Origin: Parazoarcus communis
Lineage (GTDB): Bacteria; Pseudomonadota; Gammaproteobacteria; Burkholderiales; Rhodocyclaceae
Length of the DNA: 64,000 bases
NCBI RefSeq assembly: GCF_003111645.1
Contig: NZ_CP022187.1
Coordinates: forward strand, 806,001 to 870,000
Direction of reading: 5' to 3'
Under the pieces are notes generated by a model. The model saw only the letters and a program-made list of their open reading frames with translations, had not been told where the DNA came from and did not search any database. Position numbers and translations under genes: made by a program. Below, piece by piece: positions 34,389 to 41,574 of the stretch; within the stretch, counting starts at the first letter, position 1; each line of letters begins with the position of its first letter.

Positions 34389-34844
34389 TTGAAAACAAGC
34401 GAAAGCCTTGATGTGCAGGATGCGGAAGCGGTCGAGTTCATCGCCCGACGGCAGGTGCGATTCTCGGATTGCGACCCGGCAGGGATCGTGTTCTTTCCCA
34501 ACTATTTCCGCATGCTCAACGGGGTGGTCGAAGACTGGTGGGCACACCTGGGCAAGCCCTGGACCGAGTTGGTGACTGTGCGCAGAATCGGCACACCCAC
34601 CTTCCGCCTCGATACCGAGTTCGTGCAGCCGTCCAAGTTTGGCGAGCTCCTGGATTTTCATCTGACGGTCGAGAAACTCGGCAATACCTCACTTGTACTG
34701 CATCACGTCGTGATCGGAGCAGACACCGCCCGCATGCGGGCGCGACAGGTACTGGTTGCCACCTCGCTCGACACCCACAAGGCAATTCCCTGGCCGGACG
34801 ACGTACGTCAGGCCATTCAGAGATTTATGGAGAAACAATCATGA
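34389..34844 (+). CDS. hot-dog fold acyl-CoA thioesterase (4-hydroxybenzoyl-CoA thioesterase type)
   Basis: A 151-residue hot-dog thioesterase with the active-site stretch SDCDPAGIVFFPNYF (around residue 26), in which the aspartate before PAG is the catalytic residue of 4-hydroxybenzoyl-CoA thioesterases. The start is TTG at 34389 with GGGGAG six bases upstream. It overlaps the next gene (ATGA at 34841). In aromatic-CoA pathways such enzymes release trapped CoA from dead-end thioesters; here it may hydrolyse aberrant or excess 2-aminobenzoyl-CoA. Confidence 0.85.
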   Translation: MKTSESLDVQDAEAVEFIARRQVRFSDCDPAGIVFFPNYFRMLNGVVEDWWAHLGKPWTELVTVRRIGTPTFRLDTEFVQPSKFGELLDFHLTVEKLGNTSLVLHHVVIGADTARMRARQVLVATSLDTHKAIPWPDDVRQAIQRFMEKQS

Positions 34845-35236
34845 ACAAGGTTCTTCAACCGGAAGGCTGGGCAAAGCCCCGCGGCTACTCCAACGGTATC
34901 GAAGCCCGTGGTCGTCAGATCTACGTCGGCGGTCAGATCGGCTGGAATGCCGAGTGCAAGTTTGAGAGCGACGATCTGATCCAGCAGATCTACATGGCGC
35001 TCAGGAACTCGGTCGACGTCGTGCGTGCCGCAGGCGGTGGCCCCGAGCACATCGTGCGCATGACCTGGTACCTGGTCGACAAGAAGGAATACGTCGCGCG
35101 TCTGAAGGAAATCGGCGCCGTCTATCGCGAAGTGATGGGCAAGAACTACCCGGCCATGAGCGCGATTCAGGTCGCTGATCTGGTGGAAGACGAAGCCAAG
35201 GTCGAGATCGAAGTCACGGCCGTGATTCCGGACTGA
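34841..35236 (+). CDS. RidA/YjgF/TdcF-family protein lacking the canonical arginine
   Basis: A 131-residue RidA-fold protein (YVGGQIGWNA near residue 28, ending AKVEIEVTAVIPD). Canonical RidA hydrolyses enamines and imines to ketones plus ammonia and needs an arginine in the P-x-R motif; here the matching segment is YPAMSAIQV, with methionine at that place. The protein is translationally coupled to the thioesterase. In an anthranilate-CoA pathway the ring-reduced product is an enamine, so a RidA-fold partner could assist deamination, but the changed residue argues for altered chemistry or a binding role. Confidence 0.85.
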   Translation: MNKVLQPEGWAKPRGYSNGIEARGRQIYVGGQIGWNAECKFESDDLIQQIYMALRNSVDVVRAAGGGPEHIVRMTWYLVDKKEYVARLKEIGAVYREVMGKNYPAMSAIQVADLVEDEAKVEIEVTAVIPD

Positions 35237-35243
35237 GAACGAC

Positions 35244-36038
35244 ATGAGCGAGCTCACATACCCGTCGCCCGAAGGCCTCCTGGTTGCCGGCCCGGAGGCA
35301 GGCGTGCTCGAAATCCGGCTCGACCGGCCCGACGCCCGCAATGCCTTGTCCACCCCGCTGCTACGCGGGATCGTTGCTCTGCTGCAACAGGCGGCGGGTG
35401 ACGATGCGGTGCGCTGCGTCGTCCTGACCGGTGGCGACAAGGTTTTTGCCGCAGGTGCCGACCTTGCCGAGATGGCTTCCAAGGACATGCAGGCCGTCCT
35501 GCTCGAAGAGCGGCCGCAGTTGTTCGCGGCGATCGGCCGCTTTCCCAAGCCGGTGGTCGGCGCGGTCTGTGGCTACGCTCTGGGTGGGGGTTGCGAGCTG
35601 GTGATGCACGCCGACATCATCATTGCCGGCGAATCCGCACAGTTCGGACAACCCGAGATCAACCTCGGGATCATCCCGGGGGCGGGCGGTACGCAGCGTC
35701 TGACCCATGCAGTGGGCAAGTCGCTGGCGATGAAGATGGTGCTCGCAGGTGAGTTCATTTCCGCCCGAGAAGCGCTCGCGGCCGGACTGGTGGCCGAGGT
35801 GGCTGCCGACGATGCCTGCCTTGCGCGGGCACATGAGCTGGCACGCAAGATCGCCGGCAAGGCTCCCCTGGCTGTCAGACTGGCCAAGGACGCGGTGCTG
35901 CAGTCCTTCGAGACGCCGCTCGCGGCCGGCATGGTGCTGGAACGTCGCAATTTCGTCGTGCTCGCCGGCACCGACGATCGTAACGAGGGCGTACGCGCCT
36001 TCCTCGAAAAACGTAAACCGGTGTGGACGGGGCGCTGA
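35244..36038 (+). CDS. enoyl-CoA hydratase (PaaF-like)
   Basis: A 264-residue crotonase with an intact active site: AAGADLAEM for the oxyanion hole, ALGGGCELVMHADI with the first catalytic glutamate and FGQPEINLGIIPGAGGTQRL with the second. It resembles PaaF, the 2,3-dehydroadipyl-CoA hydratase of phenylacetate breakdown. It starts seven bases after the RidA-like gene and is followed by a 3-hydroxyacyl-CoA dehydrogenase and a thiolase, giving a full beta-oxidation turn. Confidence 0.9.
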   Translation: MSELTYPSPEGLLVAGPEAGVLEIRLDRPDARNALSTPLLRGIVALLQQAAGDDAVRCVVLTGGDKVFAAGADLAEMASKDMQAVLLEERPQLFAAIGRFPKPVVGAVCGYALGGGCELVMHADIIIAGESAQFGQPEINLGIIPGAGGTQRLTHAVGKSLAMKMVLAGEFISAREALAAGLVAEVAADDACLARAHELARKIAGKAPLAVRLAKDAVLQSFETPLAAGMVLERRNFVVLAGTDDRNEGVRAFLEKRKPVWTGR

Positions 36039-36074
36039 CGCGTTTCCTGTCATTCCACACGCCTGGAGTCAGCC

Positions 36075-37595
36075 TTGAATTCGGATCAGCCAATACGCAC
36101 GCTCGGCATCGTCGGTGCCGGCCTGATGGGGCGGGGGATTGCCCAGATTGCCGCAGTCGGCGGGCTCGAGGTCCGTCTGTTCGACGCACGTCCCGCTGCA
36201 CCGGCCGAGGCCATTGCCGCCATCCTTCCGATGCTGGAAAGGCTCGTTGCCAAGGGGCGCCTGAGTGACACGGAAGGGGCCGAAGCCGCGGCGCGCCTGA
36301 AGCCGGCCGCTGCGCTGTCGGATCTTGCCGGCTGTGACGCGGTGGTCGAAGCGATTGTCGAGGATCTGGAAGCCAAGCGCGGATTGTTGCGCGACCTTGA
36401 GGCGGTGGTGGGCGTTGACTGCATTCTTGCCACCAACACCTCCTCGTTGTCGGTGACCTCGATCGCCGCAGCCTGCGCGCATCCGGAGCGGGTGGCCGGG
36501 CTGCACTTCTTCAGTCCGGTACCGCTGATGAAGATCGTAGAAGTCATCAACGGCGCGCGCACGCTGCCGGCAGTATGCGACCGCCTCACCGCGCTCGCCG
36601 GTCGCATGGGACACAGCCCGGTGCGGGCGCAGGATACGCCCGGCTTCATCGTCAATCATGCCGGTCGGGCCTACCTGACCGAAGGCCTGCGCATTCTGGG
36701 TGAAGGGATTGCCGATGTACCCACGCTCGACCGCGTGTTGCGCGAGGCTGCTGGATTCCGCATGGGGCCGTGCGAACTGCTCGACCTCACTGGCCTCGAT
36801 GTGTCGCATCCGGTGATGGAATCGATTCACAGCCAGTATTACCAGGAGCCGCGCTACCGCCCCTCGCCGATCACGCGGCAGCGGCTTGCGGCAGGCTTGC
36901 TCGGGCGCAAGAGCGGGCAGGGCTTCTATGTGTATCGCGATGGCAAGCCCGAGGTGGTGCCTGAATCGCCGGCACCGGCCGCGCGACCTGCACGTGTTTT
37001 TGTCGCCATTCAGGACGAGGCGGTGCGCAGCGAATTGTGCGCGCTGGTGACAAGCCTCGGTGGCGAACTCGATGCGGGGGCGAGGCCTGCGGACGACGCG
37101 CTGTGCATCGTGGCGCCGTGGGGCGAGGACGCCACCAGCGCCTGCCTCGATGCGGGACTCGATCCGCGGCATACGGTCGCAATCGACGTGCTGCCTGCGC
37201 TCGACCGCAGGCGCACGCTGATGACCACGCCGCTCACCGATGCCGCGGTGCGCGATGCCGCTCACGGCCTGTTCGGGGCGGACGGGATGCCGGTATCAGT
37301 GATTCACGACAGCCCCGGCTTCATCACGCAACGGGTAATGGCGATGATCGTCAATCTGGGGTGCGACATCGCCCAGCAACGCATCGCCTCACCGCAGGAT
37401 ATCGACACCGCGGTGCGGCTCGGCCTGGGCTACCCGGCCGGTCCGCTGGCGATGGGCGATGCGATTGGCGCAGCGCGCGTGCTTGCGATACTGGATCGCA
37501 TGCAGGCCTATACCCGCGACCCGCGCTACCGCCCCAGCCCGTGGCTGATCCGGCGCGCGCGCCTCGGCGTTTCGCTGCTGACGCCCGAAGGCTGA
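36075..37595 (+). CDS. 3-hydroxyacyl-CoA dehydrogenase (PaaH-like, two-repeat form)
   Basis: A 506-residue NAD-dependent 3-hydroxyacyl-CoA dehydrogenase. The Rossmann motif is IVGAGLMGRGIAQ (about residues 12-24), followed by NTSSLSVTSIA, the catalytic-histidine region GLHFFSPVPLMKIVEVI, and a second C-terminal 3HCDH domain with DSPGFITQRVMAMIVN. Length and double C-terminal domain match PaaH (3-hydroxyadipyl-CoA dehydrogenase). The start is TTG at 36075 with GGAG upstream. Confidence 0.9.
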   Translation: MNSDQPIRTLGIVGAGLMGRGIAQIAAVGGLEVRLFDARPAAPAEAIAAILPMLERLVAKGRLSDTEGAEAAARLKPAAALSDLAGCDAVVEAIVEDLEAKRGLLRDLEAVVGVDCILATNTSSLSVTSIAAACAHPERVAGLHFFSPVPLMKIVEVINGARTLPAVCDRLTALAGRMGHSPVRAQDTPGFIVNHAGRAYLTEGLRILGEGIADVPTLDRVLREAAGFRMGPCELLDLTGLDVSHPVMESIHSQYYQEPRYRPSPITRQRLAAGLLGRKSGQGFYVYRDGKPEVVPESPAPAARPARVFVAIQDEAVRSELCALVTSLGGELDAGARPADDALCIVAPWGEDATSACLDAGLDPRHTVAIDVLPALDRRRTLMTTPLTDAAVRDAAHGLFGADGMPVSVIHDSPGFITQRVMAMIVNLGCDIAQQRIASPQDIDTAVRLGLGYPAGPLAMGDAIGAARVLAILDRMQAYTRDPRYRPSPWLIRRARLGVSLLTPEG

Positions 37596-37636
37596 TCCGC
37601 AAGCGCCTGTCCGATTCATTCAATACGAGGTTTTCC

Positions 37637-38842
37637 ATGGTCGAAGCATTCGTCTGCGACGCCGTCCGCACGCCCATCGGGCGTTACGGTGGTGCGCTTT
37701 CCACCGTTCGTCCCGACGATCTGGCGGCGGTACCGCTGTCAGCGTTGCTGGCGCGCAATCCCGGACTCGATCCGGCTGCGATCGAGGAGCTCGTGCTCGG
37801 CTGCGCCAATCAGGCGGGCGAGGACAACCGCAATGTGGCGCGCATGTCGCTGCTGCTTGCGGGCTACCCGGTGTCGGTGCCGGGCAGCACGATCAACCGG
37901 CTGTGTGGTTCGGGCATGGATGCGGTGTCCTTCATCGCGCGTTCGATCCGTGCCGGCGAGATCGACATCGGTGTCGGCGGGGGCGTGGAGTCGATGTCAC
38001 GCGCGCCCTTCGTGGTGCCCAAGGCCGGCACGGCCTTCAGTCGCAGCAGTTCGATCGAGGACACGACCATTGGCTGGCGCCTCGTCAACAAACTGATGAA
38101 GGAGCGCTTCGGTATCGACTCGATGCCACAGACCGCGGACAACGTCGCCGCCCAGTTCGGGATCGGCCGCGCGGATCAGGACGCCTTCGCGCTGCGCAGC
38201 CAGCAACGCTGGAAAGCGGCCTTCGATGCCGGGGTGTTCGAGGATGAGATCGTTGCGGTGGATGTACCGCGCAAGAAGGGCGTGGTGGACCGGGTGACGG
38301 CGGACGAGCATCCGCGCCCCGACACGACGCTCGAAGCGCTGGCACGACTCAAGGGCATCAACGGCGCCGATCTGTCGGTGACCGCCGGCAACGCCTCTGG
38401 CGTAAATGACGGCGCCTGCGCACTGCTGATTGCCTCCGAAGCCGCTGCTGCGCGGAATGGACTGACGCCGCGTGCCCGCATCGTGGCTACTGCAACCGCG
38501 GGTGTCGATCCGCGCATCATGGGCATCGGCCCCTTGCCGGCGACCCAGAAGCTGCTGGCAAGAACCGGATTGCGCATCGAGCAGATCGATTTCATTGAGC
38601 TCAACGAGGCCTTTGCCAGCCAGGCACTGGCGACGCTGCGCGGGCTCGGGCTGGCCGATGATGCCGCGCATGTGAATCCGAACGGGGGCGCGATTGCGCT
38701 CGGTCATCCGCTGGGGATGAGCGGCGCACGCCTGGTGACGACGGCGACCTGGCAACTGCAGCGCAGCGGCGGACGCTACGCGGTGTGCACGATGTGTATC
38801 GGCGTGGGCCAGGGCATCGCCCTGTTGCTGGAGCGCGTTTAG
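37637..38842 (+). CDS. acetyl-CoA acyltransferase, beta-ketoadipyl-CoA thiolase type (PaaJ/PcaF-like)
   Basis: A 401-residue thiolase with the acyl-accepting cysteine in NRLCGSGMDAV (near residue 92), the histidine region GHPLGMSGARL and the second cysteine in CTMCIGVGQG. Sequence and length fit PaaJ/PcaF, which cleaves 3-oxoadipyl-CoA to acetyl-CoA and succinyl-CoA. GAGG lies seven bases before the ATG. It is the last gene of the anthranilate-CoA cluster; a hairpin follows. Confidence 0.92.
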   Translation: MVEAFVCDAVRTPIGRYGGALSTVRPDDLAAVPLSALLARNPGLDPAAIEELVLGCANQAGEDNRNVARMSLLLAGYPVSVPGSTINRLCGSGMDAVSFIARSIRAGEIDIGVGGGVESMSRAPFVVPKAGTAFSRSSSIEDTTIGWRLVNKLMKERFGIDSMPQTADNVAAQFGIGRADQDAFALRSQQRWKAAFDAGVFEDEIVAVDVPRKKGVVDRVTADEHPRPDTTLEALARLKGINGADLSVTAGNASGVNDGACALLIASEAAAARNGLTPRARIVATATAGVDPRIMGIGPLPATQKLLARTGLRIEQIDFIELNEAFASQALATLRGLGLADDAAHVNPNGGAIALGHPLGMSGARLVTTATWQLQRSGGRYAVCTMCIGVGQGIALLLERV

Positions 38843-38848
38843 CCTGCG

Positions 38849-38877
38849 GCCGGGCGGGACGGAATTCGCCGCCCGGC
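38849..38877. terminator. hairpin between convergent thiolase and CBS genes
   Basis: GCCGGGCGG (38849-38857) and CCGCCCGGC (38869-38877) form a perfect GC-rich 9-base stem with an 11-base loop in the short convergent gap. No T-run follows on either side. It is probably a bidirectional terminator. Confidence 0.5.
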
Positions 38878-38887
38878 GCGCGGGACA

Positions 38888-40330
38888 TCAGTTGCGCAGC
38901 AGTTGCAGGTTGAAATGGTGCTTGATGAAGCTCTGGAAACGCGCAACGCCTTCCAGGGCCAGCTTCAGCTCGCCCTTTTCCATCGCGTTGAGGAGCTCGA
39001 GCGAGATGTAGTTGGTGGGGGTGGCTTCCGCGCGCAGGGCCTCGACATGGCCGCGCAGACGCAGCTTGACCATGAAGTCAAAGCTGGCACGCAGGTCCGC
39101 CGCGTCGCCCGCTTTAAGGACCTTTGCAGCGACCAGCGCCTCCATGCGGTCGTGGGTGCTGCCATCGAGCTTGCGGGCTTCGATCGCGAGTGCTTTGATG
39201 CCGTCGGTTATGGCGAAGATGCCTGCCTTCTTGATGTCGACCATGCCGCGATGGGGCCCCGACTTTTCCACCTTGATCCGCCCCAGCCAGTTCAGCGGCG
39301 GCAGGAAGTTGGTCATGTTCTGTGCCATCCGCATCAGGAAGCCCTGATCCTCGCTCATGGTGCGGAAGGCCTGGTCGCGCAGGTTCTGGACGAGATCGTC
39401 ACGCCCATACAGGGTGCGCAGATCCATGAACATGGAGCCGGTCATCACGTGCTCTGGCGTCGGCGTGGTGAGCCAGCGGTTCAGCGTCTGCTTCCAGTCG
39501 GCAAGGCTGCGCCGCCATGCCGCGTTCTTTGCCATGATGCCGCCGGGGCAGGGCGGGACGCCAATTGAAATCAGGCAGTCTATCAGTTCGACCGAGAACG
39601 CCTCGAGGCGGGCAATCTCGTCGCCGCCAAGCGCATCGTCATAGACAATCGCGTTGTCCTGATCGGTGGACAGGGTCTGTTCGCTGCGGCCCTCGCTGCC
39701 CATCACCACGAAGGCAAAGCCATCGGTGAGGTCGGGGTATCTCTCGGCACGCAGCAGTCCGATCAGACGGATCAGGACCTGATCGTTGAGGTTGGCAATC
39801 AGTTTCACCAGGTCGCGGATGGCGATGCCGGTGCCGCTCAGATGCAGCACGAGTTGCTGGATGCGGGCATGCAGGTCGCGGAGGTCGTCGATGGACGCAG
39901 CCTTCTCGATGTCGAGCACCAGCTGGTGCGGCGAATGCGCCTGCAGGCGCAGGATGTCGGTGTCGGTGATGATGCCGGTAAGCAAGCCCGCGTCATCGAC
40001 GACGACCAGGCGATGAATCTTTTGCCGCGACATGCGGTAAAGCGCTTCGTACAGCACATCGTCTTCGCCGATCACGGTGAGGGGCGAATGCATGATGTCG
40101 GCAACCGTGAGTTCGGTCGGTGTCCTGCCCTGGGCGACGACCTTGTTGCGCAGGTCGCGGTCGGTGAAGATGCCGTGCGGTTTCCCGTCGCTGATCACGA
40201 CGATGCTGGAAATGTTTTTCGACCGCATGATGCCGACTGCGTCCACCAGGCTGTCGCCCGGCGCACAGGTCACGACATCACGCTGGCAGAAGTCCCTGAC
40301 CGCACGAAAAAACTGATTGTCTTCAGCCAT
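38888..40330 (-). CDS. CBS-pair / DUF294 putative nucleotidyltransferase signalling protein
   Basis: A 480-residue soluble protein. Two CBS domains occupy about 10-135 (RDVVTCAPGDSL, HGIFTDRDLR, GIITDTDILRL), which typically bind adenine nucleotides. A DUF294-type nucleotidyltransferase-like domain follows with GSEGRSEQTLSTDQDNAI near residue 210, and a helical C-terminal domain completes it. In GlnE- and GlnD-like proteins the GSxGRxE-type motif marks a nucleotide-transfer site. The partner and target are unknown. Confidence 0.85.
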   Translation of the reverse strand: MAEDNQFFRAVRDFCQRDVVTCAPGDSLVDAVGIMRSKNISSIVVISDGKPHGIFTDRDLRNKVVAQGRTPTELTVADIMHSPLTVIGEDDVLYEALYRMSRQKIHRLVVVDDAGLLTGIITDTDILRLQAHSPHQLVLDIEKAASIDDLRDLHARIQQLVLHLSGTGIAIRDLVKLIANLNDQVLIRLIGLLRAERYPDLTDGFAFVVMGSEGRSEQTLSTDQDNAIVYDDALGGDEIARLEAFSVELIDCLISIGVPPCPGGIMAKNAAWRRSLADWKQTLNRWLTTPTPEHVMTGSMFMDLRTLYGRDDLVQNLRDQAFRTMSEDQGFLMRMAQNMTNFLPPLNWLGRIKVEKSGPHRGMVDIKKAGIFAITDGIKALAIEARKLDGSTHDRMEALVAAKVLKAGDAADLRASFDFMVKLRLRGHVEALRAEATPTNYISLELLNAMEKGELKLALEGVARFQSFIKHHFNLQLLRN

Positions 40331-40524
40331 CTACTGGTGTGCTCCCGGACAGGTTTGCATGAAGGGAACATTATAGCCATGCCGCGGGGAAAGGACGGCG
40401 ACGGCGTTCGCGCCACACGCACGCTGTCACAGGCAGGATCGAAACTGGCGATCGTAGCTTGCACATGCTTGAATCGAAGGACGGTGTGCTGCGGTCTCAC
40501 CGGGTTTCGCTGGAGCCAGCACGC

Positions 40525-41481
40525 ATGTCACTGCTTTTCGTTTCCTATCGGCGCAACGATAGCGCCGGTCACGCAGGCCGTCTGACCGATGCGCTTGAGT
40601 TGCGCTTCGGCGAGGGCTCGGTGTTTCGCGACGTTGATGACATTGCACCGGGCGAGAACTTCGAACATGTGATCCAGACCCGCATCAGCCAGGTGCGCGG
40701 TGTGCTTGTGCTCATCGGCCCACGCTGGCTGGAGCCGACCGAAACCGGACCACGGCTTGGGCACGCCGACGACTTCGTGCGCCGCGAGATCGAGCTTGCA
40801 CTTGCGTCGGACACGCCAATCGTGCCGGTTCTGGTGGGTGGCGCCACGATGCCCGAGCCCTCGATGTTGCCGCCCTCGATCCGGGAGGTCGCTACGCGCC
40901 AGGCGGTCGTACTGCGGGATGCCTCATGGAAGATCGATGTGGCACTGCTCGCGGATGCACTGGCCGGGCCCGGCGTGCTTGGCATTGAGCTGCCACAGCC
41001 GGGTTCCCCGGAACAGCGCCGCAGTGCGGGTGAGGCGCCAACCGTTGGCGGCAGGCATGGCCCCGGGCGCGTGTTCGCGCTGCTGTGCGCGACCTTCGCG
41101 GTCGCAGTTGTGGCATGGCTGCTGGCAGGTTCCGCGACAAACGAGGATGGCGACGGGGTGGCGGGCGTCTGGAGCGGGACGGTGGATTACCCCTGGGGTG
41201 TCACCCGGGAAGAGCGCTTCGAGTTTGTTGTCGAGGGGGGCGAGTTGAGCGGACGAGCCGGTTTTCTGGGTGTGCCCCGGGCGATCGAGGCGGGCAGGCT
41301 GACCGATGACGGGCTTCAGTTCGAGCTCAGGACGCGGGCAGACTATGGCGCCGGCGACGAGCGCATCCTGGTTCATCGTTATCGTGGCGTGCGTGCAGGT
41401 GACGAAATCCGCTTCCGCCTCGACGCCGGTAGCGGGCTGCAGGCCGCCGATCAGGTGAGCTTCATCGTCCGTCGTCCGTGA
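40525..41481 (+). CDS. TIR-domain protein with one transmembrane helix and a beta-rich C-terminal domain
   Basis: A 318-residue protein. Residues 1-150 are a TIR domain (LLFVSYRRNDSAGHAGRL, FRDVDDIAPG, VLVLIGPRWL); E88 in FVRREIELAL sits where the catalytic glutamate of NAD-cleaving TIR domains lies. A single membrane helix spans about 182-202. The rest (about 210-318) is a predicted beta-rich module beginning GVWSGTVDYPWG that would be outside the cytoplasm. The start at 40525 follows GGAG; the frame is open upstream without support. It is convergent with the TIR-like/TPR/SLOG gene. A role in NAD-linked signalling or defence is possible but unproven. Confidence 0.82.
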   Translation: MSLLFVSYRRNDSAGHAGRLTDALELRFGEGSVFRDVDDIAPGENFEHVIQTRISQVRGVLVLIGPRWLEPTETGPRLGHADDFVRREIELALASDTPIVPVLVGGATMPEPSMLPPSIREVATRQAVVLRDASWKIDVALLADALAGPGVLGIELPQPGSPEQRRSAGEAPTVGGRHGPGRVFALLCATFAVAVVAWLLAGSATNEDGDGVAGVWSGTVDYPWGVTREERFEFVVEGGELSGRAGFLGVPRAIEAGRLTDDGLQFELRTRADYGAGDERILVHRYRGVRAGDEIRFRLDAGSGLQAADQVSFIVRRP

Positions 41482-41574
41482 GCGAAGCCTGACCTCGACC
41501 TGTTCTCTGACACTGCCCGCAATGCAGGCAGCGGTTCCGTCCCATGCAGTCACATGCGTACCGCAGACGACGGC

